A DNA stretch of 64,000 nucleotides from Candidatus Aenigmatarchaeota archaeon (GTDB taxonomy: Archaea > Aenigmatarchaeota > Aenigmatarchaeia > CG10238-14): contig JAFCCM010000001.1 in NCBI GenBank assembly GCA_017610225.1, positions 39,119 to 103,118 of the forward strand. The letters are read 5' to 3'. A model generated the notes under the pieces. The model saw only the letters and a list, made by a program, of their open reading frames with translations, had not been told where the DNA came from and searched no databases. Below are positions 16,109 through 23,730 of the stretch, piece after piece. Position 1 is the first letter of the stretch. The number at the start of each line of letters is the position of its first letter. Made by a program: the position numbers and the translations under genes.

Positions 16109-17439
16109 ACTTTAATCCCTAATTTCTTAGCCATTTTAGCAAGATTCCCGCGTTTCATACCTTTCATCCCACCAAGTTTCTTTATCATTTTTTTGCTTTG
16201 TTTATATTGTTTTAACAATCCTCTAACTTCACTCTCGCTTGTTCCTGAACCTTTGGCAATTCTTTTGATTCTAGATGAATGAATATCAACTTCACCTTCT
16301 CTTTCTTTCTTAGTCATACTGTCTATGATATACTTATATTTCTTTAATTTTTCTTTCTGCACTTCTACTAGATTTTCTGGTACTGCATGCTTCATTCCTG
16401 GTATCATATCTAGGACTTGGTCAAGCGGTCCCATCTTTTCCATTCCTGATATCTGATTGTAGAAATCCTGAAGACTAAACTTTCCGGAGAGAATCTTCTC
16501 GACATCTTCTTCCTTGAATTCGGCTTCTTTAGCTCTTTCTAATAGACCTTGAAGGTCTCCCATTCCCAATAATCGTGAGACAAATCTAACAGGATCATAA
16601 ACTTCCAAATCTCCTAGTTTCTCTCCAGTCCCAATAAACTTAACTTTTGCCGCAGTGGCAGAACAAGCCGAGAGCGCACCTCCTCCTTTGGCGGTCCCAT
16701 CTGTTTTTGTAACAATAACTCCTGTGATGTTAACTAATCGATGAAACTCTTCAGCTTGTTTTCCTGCTATTCTCCCTATCTCCGCAGGTATCACCAGTAG
16801 TAATTCGTCTGGTTTGACTAAATCATACATTTTCTTGAGTTCTTTTGCTAATTCTCCATCTAACGCATCTCTTCCAGCAGTGTCGATGAGAATAGAGTCC
16901 ATTTTATGAAATTTTGTTAGTCCAGTTTTTAATGCCTCGTAAGGACTTTTAGTATCGGAATAATAAACAGGAATTTTTAACTGGTCACCTAGTTGTTTTA
17001 ACTGTTCTGGGGCAGCTGGTCTATGGTAGTCACATGCAATCATTCCCACTCTTAAACCTTGTTTTTGAAGGTGTTTGGCAAGTTTGGCTGTTGTAGTTGT
17101 TTTACCTGATCCAAATAAACCGATAAGCATTATTTTTTTCTTTCCAACTAGTGTTTCTCGTCTTTCTCCAAGAAGTTTGACTATTTCCTCGTAAATGACT
17201 TTTGTAACATGTTCTCTGAGAGTTACTCCTTCTGGTGTTTTTTCTTTAAGTGATCTATCTCTGATGTTTTGCGAGAGATTATAGACTAGTTTAATATCAA
17301 CGTCTGACTGGAGTAATATCCTCTGCAGACCTTTGACTAAAGCTTCAACTGAATCTCTGTCTATGGTTGTTTTGGTTAATACCCTTCTCATTAGGTCGCT
17401 TATACTTTTTCCCATATCTTTTAACGCGATAAATATCAC
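16105..17439 (-). CDS. srp54: Signal recognition particle GTPase SRP54
   Basis: N, G and M domains are in order: GLFGSGKTTT near 107, DTAGRDALDGE, TKTDGTAKGGG and a methionine-rich M domain ending GSGTSESEVRGLLKQYK. It binds signal peptides and 7S RNA. No ATG sits after the Shine-Dalgarno GGTGA (17440-17436): the conventional choice is the GTG at 17439 inside it, but an ATC at 17430 lies five bases after GGTGA and would give the normal N-terminus (ALKDMGKS). The ATG at 17415 would truncate helix 1. Confidence 0.93.
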   Translation of the reverse strand: MIFIALKDMGKSISDLMRRVLTKTTIDRDSVEALVKGLQRILLQSDVDIKLVYNLSQNIRDRSLKEKTPEGVTLREHVTKVIYEEIVKLLGERRETLVGKKKIMLIGLFGSGKTTTTAKLAKHLQKQGLRVGMIACDYHRPAAPEQLKQLGDQLKIPVYYSDTKSPYEALKTGLTKFHKMDSILIDTAGRDALDGELAKELKKMYDLVKPDELLLVIPAEIGRIAGKQAEEFHRLVNITGVIVTKTDGTAKGGGALSACSATAAKVKFIGTGEKLGDLEVYDPVRFVSRLLGMGDLQGLLERAKEAEFKEEDVEKILSGKFSLQDFYNQISGMEKMGPLDQVLDMIPGMKHAVPENLVEVQKEKLKKYKYIIDSMTKKEREGEVDIHSSRIKRIAKGSGTSESEVRGLLKQYKQSKKMIKKLGGMKGMKRGNLAKMAKKLGIKV

Positions 17440-17494
17440 CTATTACTAGAACATTAACAAAATGAAAACTTAAATTATTAAATTAATCAAAAAA

Positions 17495-18430
17495 TTATCT
17501 CTTTAATAAATTCCCAACAAACTCTTTCCTATCAAATTCTTTAAGATCCTTATATTCCTGACCTACACCTAAAGCAACAACAGGTTTACCTAAGATTTTA
17601 CAGACACTTAGTATTGCCCCACCTTTAGTATTAACATCAATCTTTGTCAGAACAACACCATCTATTCCCACAGCTTCGTCAAAATTCTTTGCCTGTTCAA
17701 CTGCGTCATTACCTGTAATAGAATCAATAACCAGAATTTTGACTTGGGGATTATTGACCTTAACTATTTTCTTAAGTTCATCCATGAGATTTTGGTTTGT
17801 ATGCATTCTCCCAGCACTATCAGCAAGAACAACATCAATTCCTTTTGCTTTGGCGTGTTCAACTGCATCATATATTACCGCAGCACTATCCGCACCATAT
17901 TTGTGCTTGATTACTTTCACTCCAATCTTATCTGCATGTTCTTGTAATTGTTCCACCGCGGCTGCACGAAACGAATCTCCTGCTGCAAATACACATGAGT
18001 ATTTTTCTTTTTGAAACCTATAACCAAGTTTAGCAAGGGTAGTAGTTTTACCAGAACCATTAAATCCTAAGAAGAGCATTAAACAAGGTTTATTACTTTC
18101 AATTATTTTCTCCAGATTAATCTTGGGAACATCTAGAATTTCAAGTAAACTTTTACGAATTGTTTGTTCAACTATTTTCTTGATTTGACTTCTTTTCACT
18201 TTCTTTCCAACCAATGCTTTTATCAAATCCTCTTTGATTTTATCAGATACTTCCAATGCAACATCTGCTTCGAGTAAACTAAATTCCAGATCTTCAAGAA
18301 CTTGTGACAGATCTTTCTCTGATATCTCCCTTTGAGTTATTTTCTTCGGAACTTTTTCAATAGTCTTGCTCACATTTTTGGTGACTGACTGAATTACTTT
18401 TGTTAATTTTTTTCTAAGAACATTAAACAT
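17495..18430 (-). CDS. ftsY: SRP receptor FtsY
   Basis: The 311-residue protein has a short basic N-terminus, the NG domain with GFNGSGKTTTLAKL near 121, DSFRAAA, DSAGRMHT and TKIDVNTKGGA. It is the membrane-associated partner of SRP54. The guanine-binding TKID replaces the commoner TKAD. It lies between prefoldin alpha and srp54, the conserved archaeal order. AGGTTA precedes the ATG. Confidence 0.94.
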   Translation of the reverse strand: MFNVLRKKLTKVIQSVTKNVSKTIEKVPKKITQREISEKDLSQVLEDLEFSLLEADVALEVSDKIKEDLIKALVGKKVKRSQIKKIVEQTIRKSLLEILDVPKINLEKIIESNKPCLMLFLGFNGSGKTTTLAKLGYRFQKEKYSCVFAAGDSFRAAAVEQLQEHADKIGVKVIKHKYGADSAAVIYDAVEHAKAKGIDVVLADSAGRMHTNQNLMDELKKIVKVNNPQVKILVIDSITGNDAVEQAKNFDEAVGIDGVVLTKIDVNTKGGAILSVCKILGKPVVALGVGQEYKDLKEFDRKEFVGNLLKR

Positions 18431-18433
18431 ATA

Positions 18434-18853
18434 CTAACCTGTTTGTTGTTTCGGTATCATTTTTTGAGCTTCTGTTTGTATTTTTTGCATTTCTTTCGCA
18501 ATTTGTAACATATTATTTTGAAGATTTTCCATACCGTTCTCGAGTATCCCCTTTCTTTCTTCTAGTATTTTCTTCACTCCTTCAGAATCTTTTTCCACGA
18601 CTATATCAGCACCTATCCCTATAACCATTTTTTCCTTCTTATCGATTTTTCCTGGTAAGAACAGACCTGAACCTAATGGGATAAGCACATCATCCTCTTT
18701 TTTGGATTTTTTCATTTCTTCTACTACTTGTCTGGTTTGTTCTAGTTCCATCATTTTTGCTGCAAATAATTCTCTTTGTTGGTTCATTTGTTTGAACTTT
18801 TCTTCTAGCATTTGGTATTCTAACATTTTCTGTTGTAATTCTTTTTCTGACAT
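18434..18853 (-). CDS. pfdA: Prefoldin alpha subunit
   Basis: The 139 residues consist of two long coiled-coil helices around a central hairpin with DVLIPLGSGLFLPGKI, the signature of the prefoldin alpha (GimC) subunit, which delivers unfolded proteins to the thermosome found at 29.8 kb. The 3-base gap to ftsY indicates cotranscription. Confidence 0.93.
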   Translation of the reverse strand: MSEKELQQKMLEYQMLEEKFKQMNQQRELFAAKMMELEQTRQVVEEMKKSKKEDDVLIPLGSGLFLPGKIDKKEKMVIGIGADIVVEKDSEGVKKILEERKGILENGMENLQNNMLQIAKEMQKIQTEAQKMIPKQQTG

Positions 18854-18913
18854 ATTATTCCTTTATTATTCAGAGTTAAAGGTTTAAATTTGATTATCTA
18901 ATAATTTAATTAG

Positions 18914-19198
18914 GTGATAAAAATCTCTCAAAATTGGAATATTGTGGTTGGTTATTCTCGTCAAGAAGATAGATATTTGGAGCTAATTTGTGATCCTCAG
19001 TCTATTGGTAAAGAACAAAGACATCATGGTAGTGTAATTCCAGTACCAGAAGGTCATAGAATTAATAGGGAATTTACACAGGACCAATTGACATTATTAA
19101 TAGGTCATGGTATTCCAGGGAGTATATATGCTAGTGAATTTGTTTCTTCAGTTCCAGAATATAATCAAATGATTATTGATGAAGTTCGATATCCCTAA
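18914..19198 (+). CDS. Unrecognised small protein
   Basis: A mixed alpha/beta protein of up to 94 residues, neither membrane nor obviously DNA-binding, with no family I recognise. Its start is odd: GGTGA (18913-18917) is followed five bases later by ATC (18923) and no ATG occurs nearby, so either the GTG inside the Shine-Dalgarno or the ATC is used. It is divergent from the prefoldin gene and convergent with a winged-helix gene. Confidence 0.55.
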   Translation: MIKISQNWNIVVGYSRQEDRYLELICDPQSIGKEQRHHGSVIPVPEGHRINREFTQDQLTLLIGHGIPGSIYASEFVSSVPEYNQMIIDEVRYP

Positions 19199-19214
19199 TA
19201 TTTTCTATTACCAA

Positions 19215-19685
19215 TCAAACTTTCAAACCTAATTCATCCCTGGCAACATCTTTCAAAATCCTAATCAGATTAATAACATTCTTTCTATTGATTGAGATTG
19301 CTCCAACAGTTCTAAACTTACTTGATGATCTGATCAAATGATCGTGCTTTGTCTGGTTGATTCTTATAAATGTCTCTTCCCCCTCATACTTTGGCTGGAA
19401 TACATCTATCCATAATTTGTCAAATTTCCCTTGGTCAACTCTCCCAACAAACTTACTTGTCCCAGTTGAATAAAAGATTTTAGCTGGTCCCTTTTCGTCA
19501 TAATTAACTCTTTTTTCTATTAACATTCTGTCTAGGATTTTAGTTATTGTATGCCTGTTTAAACCTAATTCTGAGGCTACATCAGTTATTGTAAGACCTC
19601 TAGTGCTTTTATTTAAAATTTCAACTACTCTACGAGTATTTTTAGTATCATATTCCTCTGATTTGGACGTTTTTTGTTCATTCAT
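19215..19685 (-). CDS. Winged-helix transcription regulator
   Basis: The N-terminal HTH (about residues 15-60: VVEILNKSTRGLTITDVASE and LNRHTITKILDRMLIEKRV) is followed by a beta-rich C-terminal domain that might bind a ligand or dimerise. It is divergent from the unknown gene at 19787 and shares an AT-rich control region with it. Confidence 0.72.
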   Translation of the reverse strand: MNEQKTSKSEEYDTKNTRRVVEILNKSTRGLTITDVASELGLNRHTITKILDRMLIEKRVNYDEKGPAKIFYSTGTSKFVGRVDQGKFDKLWIDVFQPKYEGEETFIRINQTKHDHLIRSSSKFRTVGAISINRKNVINLIRILKDVARDELGLKV

Positions 19686-19786
19686 TCCAACATCACCCCT
19701 ACAATATTATTTAAGTACTACTAATATAAAATAATTTATTAGAACTTAATGTATAGACACAGAAGAATAGAAATGAGGTGGTTAGA

Positions 19787-20494
19787 ATGGTAACGGTGTC
19801 TTTGTTTAAGATGAGTGAAGTTCCAGAAAAACTGGATATCATTTATCGGGTAGATGGAGAAAGAGTGGGAGATTGCAAATTTCAAGTGAAGCAATCTGAA
19901 TATGATGACGAGGAATTGCAGGTGGATATTTCCTACGAGGAAGATTTAGAAACAGGAATGAAAAGAATCTTTTCAAATGAAGCAGAAGAAATAGCAGAAT
20001 ATCTAAGAGAAAAAGGAAAAGAGAAAATCCAGAGAAAAATAACATGTTTTGTCAACCGAACAGCTAAAACAGTTGAAATATATCGGGGACCAGATTTTGT
20101 CACAGCAAGAATAAAAGAAGCAATCCAGAAATTAATGAAAGTTAATTTAGAACAAATTAATATCAATTCTCAGCAATTGTTAATGATTGCTAACCAGAAC
20201 AGTGAGGAAGTCAAACAAGCGATGTTCAAGTATATAAACGGACTATGGTATCAAATCCTCCGTGGGAATAGACTTGAAAGCAACCAGAAATATCTTGAAT
20301 ATCTTACAGTAAAACCAGAATCCTTAAGAATGATTTCAGTAATTCCAAAGATTAACTGGACTAATGGCAGCAAATACATGGTGACTTTCAACGGCGACAG
20401 AGGAACGATCAAGATGGGTGATGGGATATACAGATGGAAACCAAGAAAAGAAATCAAACAATTTGTTGATCTGATGTTAGAAGTAGCAAGTTAA
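19787..20494 (+). CDS. Uncharacterised soluble protein (235 aa)
   Basis: The ATG at 19787 has GAGGTG six bases upstream and is preferred over the GTG at 19778. The protein looks soluble: an N-terminal beta-rich half, a central helical segment (AEEIAEYLREKGKEKIQRK) and a C-terminal beta stretch with NGDRGTIKMGDGIYRWK. No family recognised. A T-rich run after the stop (20496-20519) may terminate transcription. Confidence 0.6.
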   Translation: MVTVSLFKMSEVPEKLDIIYRVDGERVGDCKFQVKQSEYDDEELQVDISYEEDLETGMKRIFSNEAEEIAEYLREKGKEKIQRKITCFVNRTAKTVEIYRGPDFVTARIKEAIQKLMKVNLEQININSQQLLMIANQNSEEVKQAMFKYINGLWYQILRGNRLESNQKYLEYLTVKPESLRMISVIPKINWTNGSKYMVTFNGDRGTIKMGDGIYRWKPRKEIKQFVDLMLEVAS

Positions 20495-20519
20495 TTTTTT
20501 TCTTTTTTTACTTACATTT
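20495..20519 (+). terminator. Oligo-T tract after 20494
   Basis: Runs of T directly follow the stop codon, the usual archaeal intrinsic termination signal, and separate this gene from the tRNA-Val promoter. Confidence 0.5.
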
Positions 20520-20552
20520 TTAAAGTTATAAAATTCAATTAATTTACTAGAC

Positions 20553-20624
20553 GGGCCTATAGTCTATCGGTTAGGATATTGCCTTTACAAGGCAGAGAGC
20601 CCAGTTCAATTCTGGGTGGGCCCA
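20553..20624 (+). tRNA. tRNA-Val (UAC)
   Basis: GGGCCUA pairs with UGGGCCC (one G-U pair), the anticodon arm UUGCC-UUUACAA-GGCAG gives UAC, and the T arm is CCCAG-UUCAAUU-CUGGG. Discriminator A, no encoded CCA and no intron, in contrast to the two interrupted tRNA genes of this window. A TATA-like element lies near 20523-20532. Confidence 0.94.
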
Positions 20625-20635
20625 CTCAACTTAAG

Positions 20636-21643
20636 GTGAGATTCATTCTTGTAGAAGTAAACAAACAGCAATGTGAAAGAATCGGAAAGATTATAAAAAA
20701 TCTTAAATTCAGATCAAGTTTTTATCAAGAAGAATTTTTAACTCTTAACACTGATTCAGAAACTAAGATGCGAGCATATATTTATTCAGTTGCTATATGT
20801 CATCAAACTCACACATTGGTAAACAAGAAAAAAAATTTGATTGGATGGGACTACTTAAAATATGTGTTTACAAATTTAATGAGAGATAATTCTGAATTAT
20901 TAGAACCAAATTATTTAGCGAGTTTGTCAGTTAATGAACTATCTAAAAAACTAAAATCTTTGTTCGCCGATGATGGTAATCCTGAAAATTGCACTTTGGA
21001 TAGATTAGATGAAAGATCTAAATTTATTATTGATATCTCAAGAGTTCTTAAGGAAAAGTATGAATGTAAATTAACAAAACTAATTGAGTCAAGTGATGAT
21101 TTTCTTGTAAATAATGGCAAAGGTATTTATGAACTTTTAGAAGATTTTGAATCTTATACTGATCCGATGAGAAAGAAAAGTACAGTGTTTGTAAAATTGT
21201 TAATAGAATCTGGTTTGTTAGAAATAAGAGATCCAGAAAATATCATTCCGATTATGGACTATCACATGCAACGAGTTTTGATGAGAATGGGTTGTGTTGA
21301 GATATTAGATGAGAATTTAAAAAAGAAATTGATAAATAAAGAAACTCTAAAATCAGATGAAGAGATCAGGAGCGCATCTATCAAATCTATGAGATTGATA
21401 TCAAAAATTTCTGGTCATCCAATACTTAAAATGAATGATTTTTTCTATACTTTAGGAAGAAGTTGTTGTAAAGAAAAGATTCTATGTGTGGATGGTGAAT
21501 GTAACAAGAATCCATGTACCTTCAATCTAGCTGTTGATTTAGATTCTCACAAAAAATGTGTTTTTGAAGGGGTTTGCAAAGGAAGTTTGGACGAAGAATA
21601 TTGTAATTTATGGCAACCTATTGTAGAGACTCATTACTACTAG
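20636..21643 (+). CDS. HhH-GPD-like protein with Cys-rich C-terminus (possible DNA glycosylase)
   Basis: The segment IMDYHMQRVLMRMG (about residue 215) resembles the catalytic VDTHVxRVxxRLG motif of endonuclease III-type glycosylases, with a preceding DPMRKKS where the family has its HhH lysine. The C-terminus holds a cluster of cysteines (SCCKEKILCVDGEC and NKNPC, then KKCVFEGVC), suggesting a 4Fe-4S loop. Function as a base-excision enzyme is inference. The frame opens inside tRNA-Val; the real start is after it, at GTG 20636 or at ATT 20645, five bases after GGTGA. Confidence 0.6.
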   Translation: MRFILVEVNKQQCERIGKIIKNLKFRSSFYQEEFLTLNTDSETKMRAYIYSVAICHQTHTLVNKKKNLIGWDYLKYVFTNLMRDNSELLEPNYLASLSVNELSKKLKSLFADDGNPENCTLDRLDERSKFIIDISRVLKEKYECKLTKLIESSDDFLVNNGKGIYELLEDFESYTDPMRKKSTVFVKLLIESGLLEIRDPENIIPIMDYHMQRVLMRMGCVEILDENLKKKLINKETLKSDEEIRSASIKSMRLISKISGHPILKMNDFFYTLGRSCCKEKILCVDGECNKNPCTFNLAVDLDSHKKCVFEGVCKGSLDEEYCNLWQPIVETHYY

Positions 21644-21646
21644 TGT

Positions 21647-21675
21647 TTAAATCTTTAACCTTCAATAATCTTATT
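21647..21675 (+). promoter_or_regulatory. Promoter/leader, copy 1 of a duplicated element
   Basis: TTAAATCTTTAACC followed by an AATAATCTTATT block ending at the ATG of 21676. The same 32 bases with one mismatch precede the ATG at 22470. TTTAAATC at about -30 is a TATA-like element, so transcripts would be nearly leaderless. Confidence 0.65.
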
Positions 21676-22434
21676 ATGGGAAAAGACGATGATTTGGAAG
21701 TATTTCCACCAATTGATGGTCCTTATGATGGGTTTGTAGGAATTGAAATAGATCGTGATAGAGTTTGGGGATATCATGGTTGGCTTAGTTTAAAACCTGC
21801 ATATAATTCTGGTAGGTCTGAAAATTCAAATTTTTATTTTACTCGAAATCCACTTATATATGTAAAACTTACATTACTTCCTAGTAGAGATGAATTAGGA
21901 TCTTTCGTTATTTATATTAACTATCAAAGAAACGAACACATATCTAGAGATGATGGATGCAAAGAAAGTCCAGAAAAGTATTTTATAAATATTTCAAAAT
22001 CTGGAGAAGTAAACACAGATCTACCAGAAACTTTAGGTGGAGTTACATATGGTCATATGAAATTTGAACCCCTTAATATTGATCCTAGTTATTTTATAAT
22101 GTTATGTCTTATTGGAATAAAAATATTTTCTAAGGTTGTTGGTGATGAAGAATATAGTTTAGGTTATGGTGCAGGAAGAACTGTTAGGAATGATGAGACT
22201 GAAGGTCCATTCAAAACAACTAAAGAACTCGACATAGGAATTTCTGGACTTCCTGAAGAAATTGAATGGGGAATACGAGATAATATGCAAGGGAATACTC
22301 CATCTGTTATTGAAAGATCTGGTGTTCCAATAGGGGACTATGGTTTAGATGGTGTTATGAATCTTTTGAATGGTATATATAGTTCGATGGAAGGTAGTTT
22401 ACAACTAGCAATGGAAAGACTTTCCCAAGATTAA
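21676..22434 (+). CDS. Uncharacterised protein (252 aa)
   Basis: The ATG at 21676 is fixed by a duplicated leaderless-type promoter. The protein is acidic and soluble-looking with an N-terminal beta-rich part (PPIDGPYDGFVGIEIDRDRV) and a C-terminal helix. No family recognised. It overlaps no other gene and shares its promoter sequence with the coiled-coil gene that follows, implying coexpression. Confidence 0.6.
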   Translation: MGKDDDLEVFPPIDGPYDGFVGIEIDRDRVWGYHGWLSLKPAYNSGRSENSNFYFTRNPLIYVKLTLLPSRDELGSFVIYINYQRNEHISRDDGCKESPEKYFINISKSGEVNTDLPETLGGVTYGHMKFEPLNIDPSYFIMLCLIGIKIFSKVVGDEEYSLGYGAGRTVRNDETEGPFKTTKELDIGISGLPEEIEWGIRDNMQGNTPSVIERSGVPIGDYGLDGVMNLLNGIYSSMEGSLQLAMERLSQD

Positions 22435-22440
22435 TCACTC

Positions 22441-22469
22441 TTAAATCTTTAACCTACAATAATCTTATT
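22441..22469 (+). promoter_or_regulatory. Promoter/leader, copy 2 of a duplicated element
   Basis: Differs from 21647-21675 by a single base (T to A in the CCT(T/A)CAAT part). Both copies sit at identical distance from their ATG. Confidence 0.65.
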
Positions 22470-22793
22470 ATGTTCTGGGATAGTAGAAAAGAAGAAGAAT
22501 CATTCGACTTCAAACCAAAGGTAGAAGGAAAAACTCAAGTTATTTCTAACCAGCCAGAAATGGAAGAAGTTCTAGGCAAGATTAACACAATCACTGATCA
22601 AATCAACCTGATGTCAAAATATCTTTCTTATCTTTCACAAAAATTTGACAAAACAATCGACAATGCAATCACCTATGACAAGACTCTTGACCAGATTGAA
22701 GGTAGAATCAATTCACTGAAGAACAAAATTGAAGACCTTGAAATAGTTTCCCCTGATGTTGACTTGGCTGAAGATAGGAATAGAGCAGTATAG
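22470..22793 (+). CDS. Small coiled-coil protein (107 aa)
   Basis: After a charged N-terminal part the protein is one or two amphipathic helices (MEEVLGKINTITDQINLMSK, then LDQIEGRINSLKNKIEDLE), a likely dimeric or trimeric coiled coil. No catalytic motif. Its promoter matches that of the preceding gene. Function unknown. Confidence 0.6.
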   Translation: MFWDSRKEEESFDFKPKVEGKTQVISNQPEMEEVLGKINTITDQINLMSKYLSYLSQKFDKTIDNAITYDKTLDQIEGRINSLKNKIEDLEIVSPDVDLAEDRNRAV

Positions 22794-22800
22794 GATTACA

Positions 22801-22808
22801 TTTATATG
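22801..22808 (+). promoter_or_regulatory. TATA box of the initiator tRNA gene
   Basis: TTTATATG lies about 25-30 bases before the tRNA 5' end at 22831, the correct archaeal distance, supporting transcription of the interrupted tRNA gene. Confidence 0.65.
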
Positions 22809-22830
22809 TATTATTCTAACATATTAAGTT

Positions 22831-23008
22831 AGCGAGGTTTAACCGTAGCGAATTACTCTATAGAGGTGGAGCAAGATTCAAAGGAATCCTCTATGCCTGG
22901 AGTGCTCGCGGACTTAGGGCGAAAGGCTCATAAGGTTGCCCTTGGGACACCCCGAAGACAGTTAAACTGTCTGGGTAAAGGTCGAAAGTTCAAATCTTTC
23001 CCTCGCTA
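22831..23008 (+). tRNA. Initiator tRNA-Met (CAU) with five apparent introns
   Basis: AGCGAGG (22831-22837) pairs with CCUCGCU (23001-23007), including the A1-U72 pair typical of archaeal initiators, and GAAAG-UUCAAAU-CUUUC is a perfect T arm. Exons 22831-22838, 22868-22873, 22895-22911, 22925-22932, 22949-22955 and 22980-23008 join to a 75-nt cloverleaf: D stem GAGC/GCUC, anticodon stem CGGGG/CCCCG with three G-C pairs at 29-31:39-41, loop CUCAUAA, variable AGGUC. The inserts are 29, 21, 13, 16 and 24 nt, at about 8/9, 14/15, 29/30, 37/38 and 44/45. Exact borders are ambiguous by a base or so. Splicing is inferred, not shown. Confidence 0.82.
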
Positions 23009-23013
23009 TTGAA

Positions 23014-23598
23014 TTACGACGAATTATGTAAACTATATTTTCTCCAAACTTTGATAGAATTATGTTCAATGTTTTTAAAATCAGTTGATATTCTTAATCT
23101 CCATAATTTATTTTTACTTTTGTAGTTGTCCACTGACCAGAATTTTCTTGTTGGAATTTTTAGTAATTTACAAAAATCTTTGACCATAATTAGTGTTTCC
23201 TTCTCCTTTTGTGCTAATTGTATCTCACCATTATTAACATATCCTTCGGCATCTATAAAACCAGAAATAAATCCGATTAGACAATCTTCGTTATTGGTAT
23301 TTTCTTTGATGGATTTAATTTCATTACCTATTTTTTTCCAAAAATTCTTTGAACTTACTTTGACTCTGATTGAATTGAACCTTTTGTCTTTTATCAAAAA
23401 TGGATTCAATCCAATCTTTTCTAATAGAGATTTAATATATTCAAACATTTTGATATCTCTAATTGAATTAAAATAGAATTCAACGATGTAACACCTATCT
23501 TTTCCATGATAGGAATAACCATCCCCAATATAAAATCCAACTATGTAACCTAACTCTTTTTTGGATAATTTTTCTGGATAAATCTGAGTAATTGTCAT
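23014..23598 (-). CDS. LAGLIDADG homing endonuclease
   Basis: Two LAGLIDADG helices (LGYIVGFYIGDGY near residue 17 and LIGFISGFIDAEGY near 112) in 194 residues make a monomeric double-motif enzyme; both acidic metal-binding residues are present (Asp and Glu positions). It ends six bases from the 3' end of the interrupted initiator tRNA, on the opposite strand, and is not embedded in an intron. It may be a relic of intron homing into the tRNA or a free-standing endonuclease; archaeal relatives usually sit inside rRNA or tRNA introns. Confidence 0.85.
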   Translation of the reverse strand: MTITQIYPEKLSKKELGYIVGFYIGDGYSYHGKDRCYIVEFYFNSIRDIKMFEYIKSLLEKIGLNPFLIKDKRFNSIRVKVSSKNFWKKIGNEIKSIKENTNNEDCLIGFISGFIDAEGYVNNGEIQLAQKEKETLIMVKDFCKLLKIPTRKFWSVDNYKSKNKLWRLRISTDFKNIEHNSIKVWRKYSLHNSS

Positions 23599-23730
23599 GA
23601 TTATTTTTCGAAAAGTGATTTACTATAGGTTTGGGAAGAGTAAGGTTGGAGTGAACGTGATAAATAAACTATTAGAATCTCTTTTTCTAGTAAAATAAGA
23701 TATTAAATACTTGGAAAATTTAAAAAAAGA

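Noticed and set aside
20579..20635. Translation of the gene at 20636 from an ATG inside tRNA-Val
   Set aside because: That ATG lies within the tRNA anticodon arm; the extra residues are tRNA sequence and a proper Shine-Dalgarno follows the tRNA.
22831..23008. RNase P RNA, SRP RNA, 5S rRNA or a group I intron as the identity of the 178-nt element
   Set aside because: Short look-alike words occur (UCAUAAGG, GGAGCAAG, CCCGAA) but the conserved cores of these RNAs are absent or out of order, whereas an ordered set of exons gives a complete initiator tRNA.
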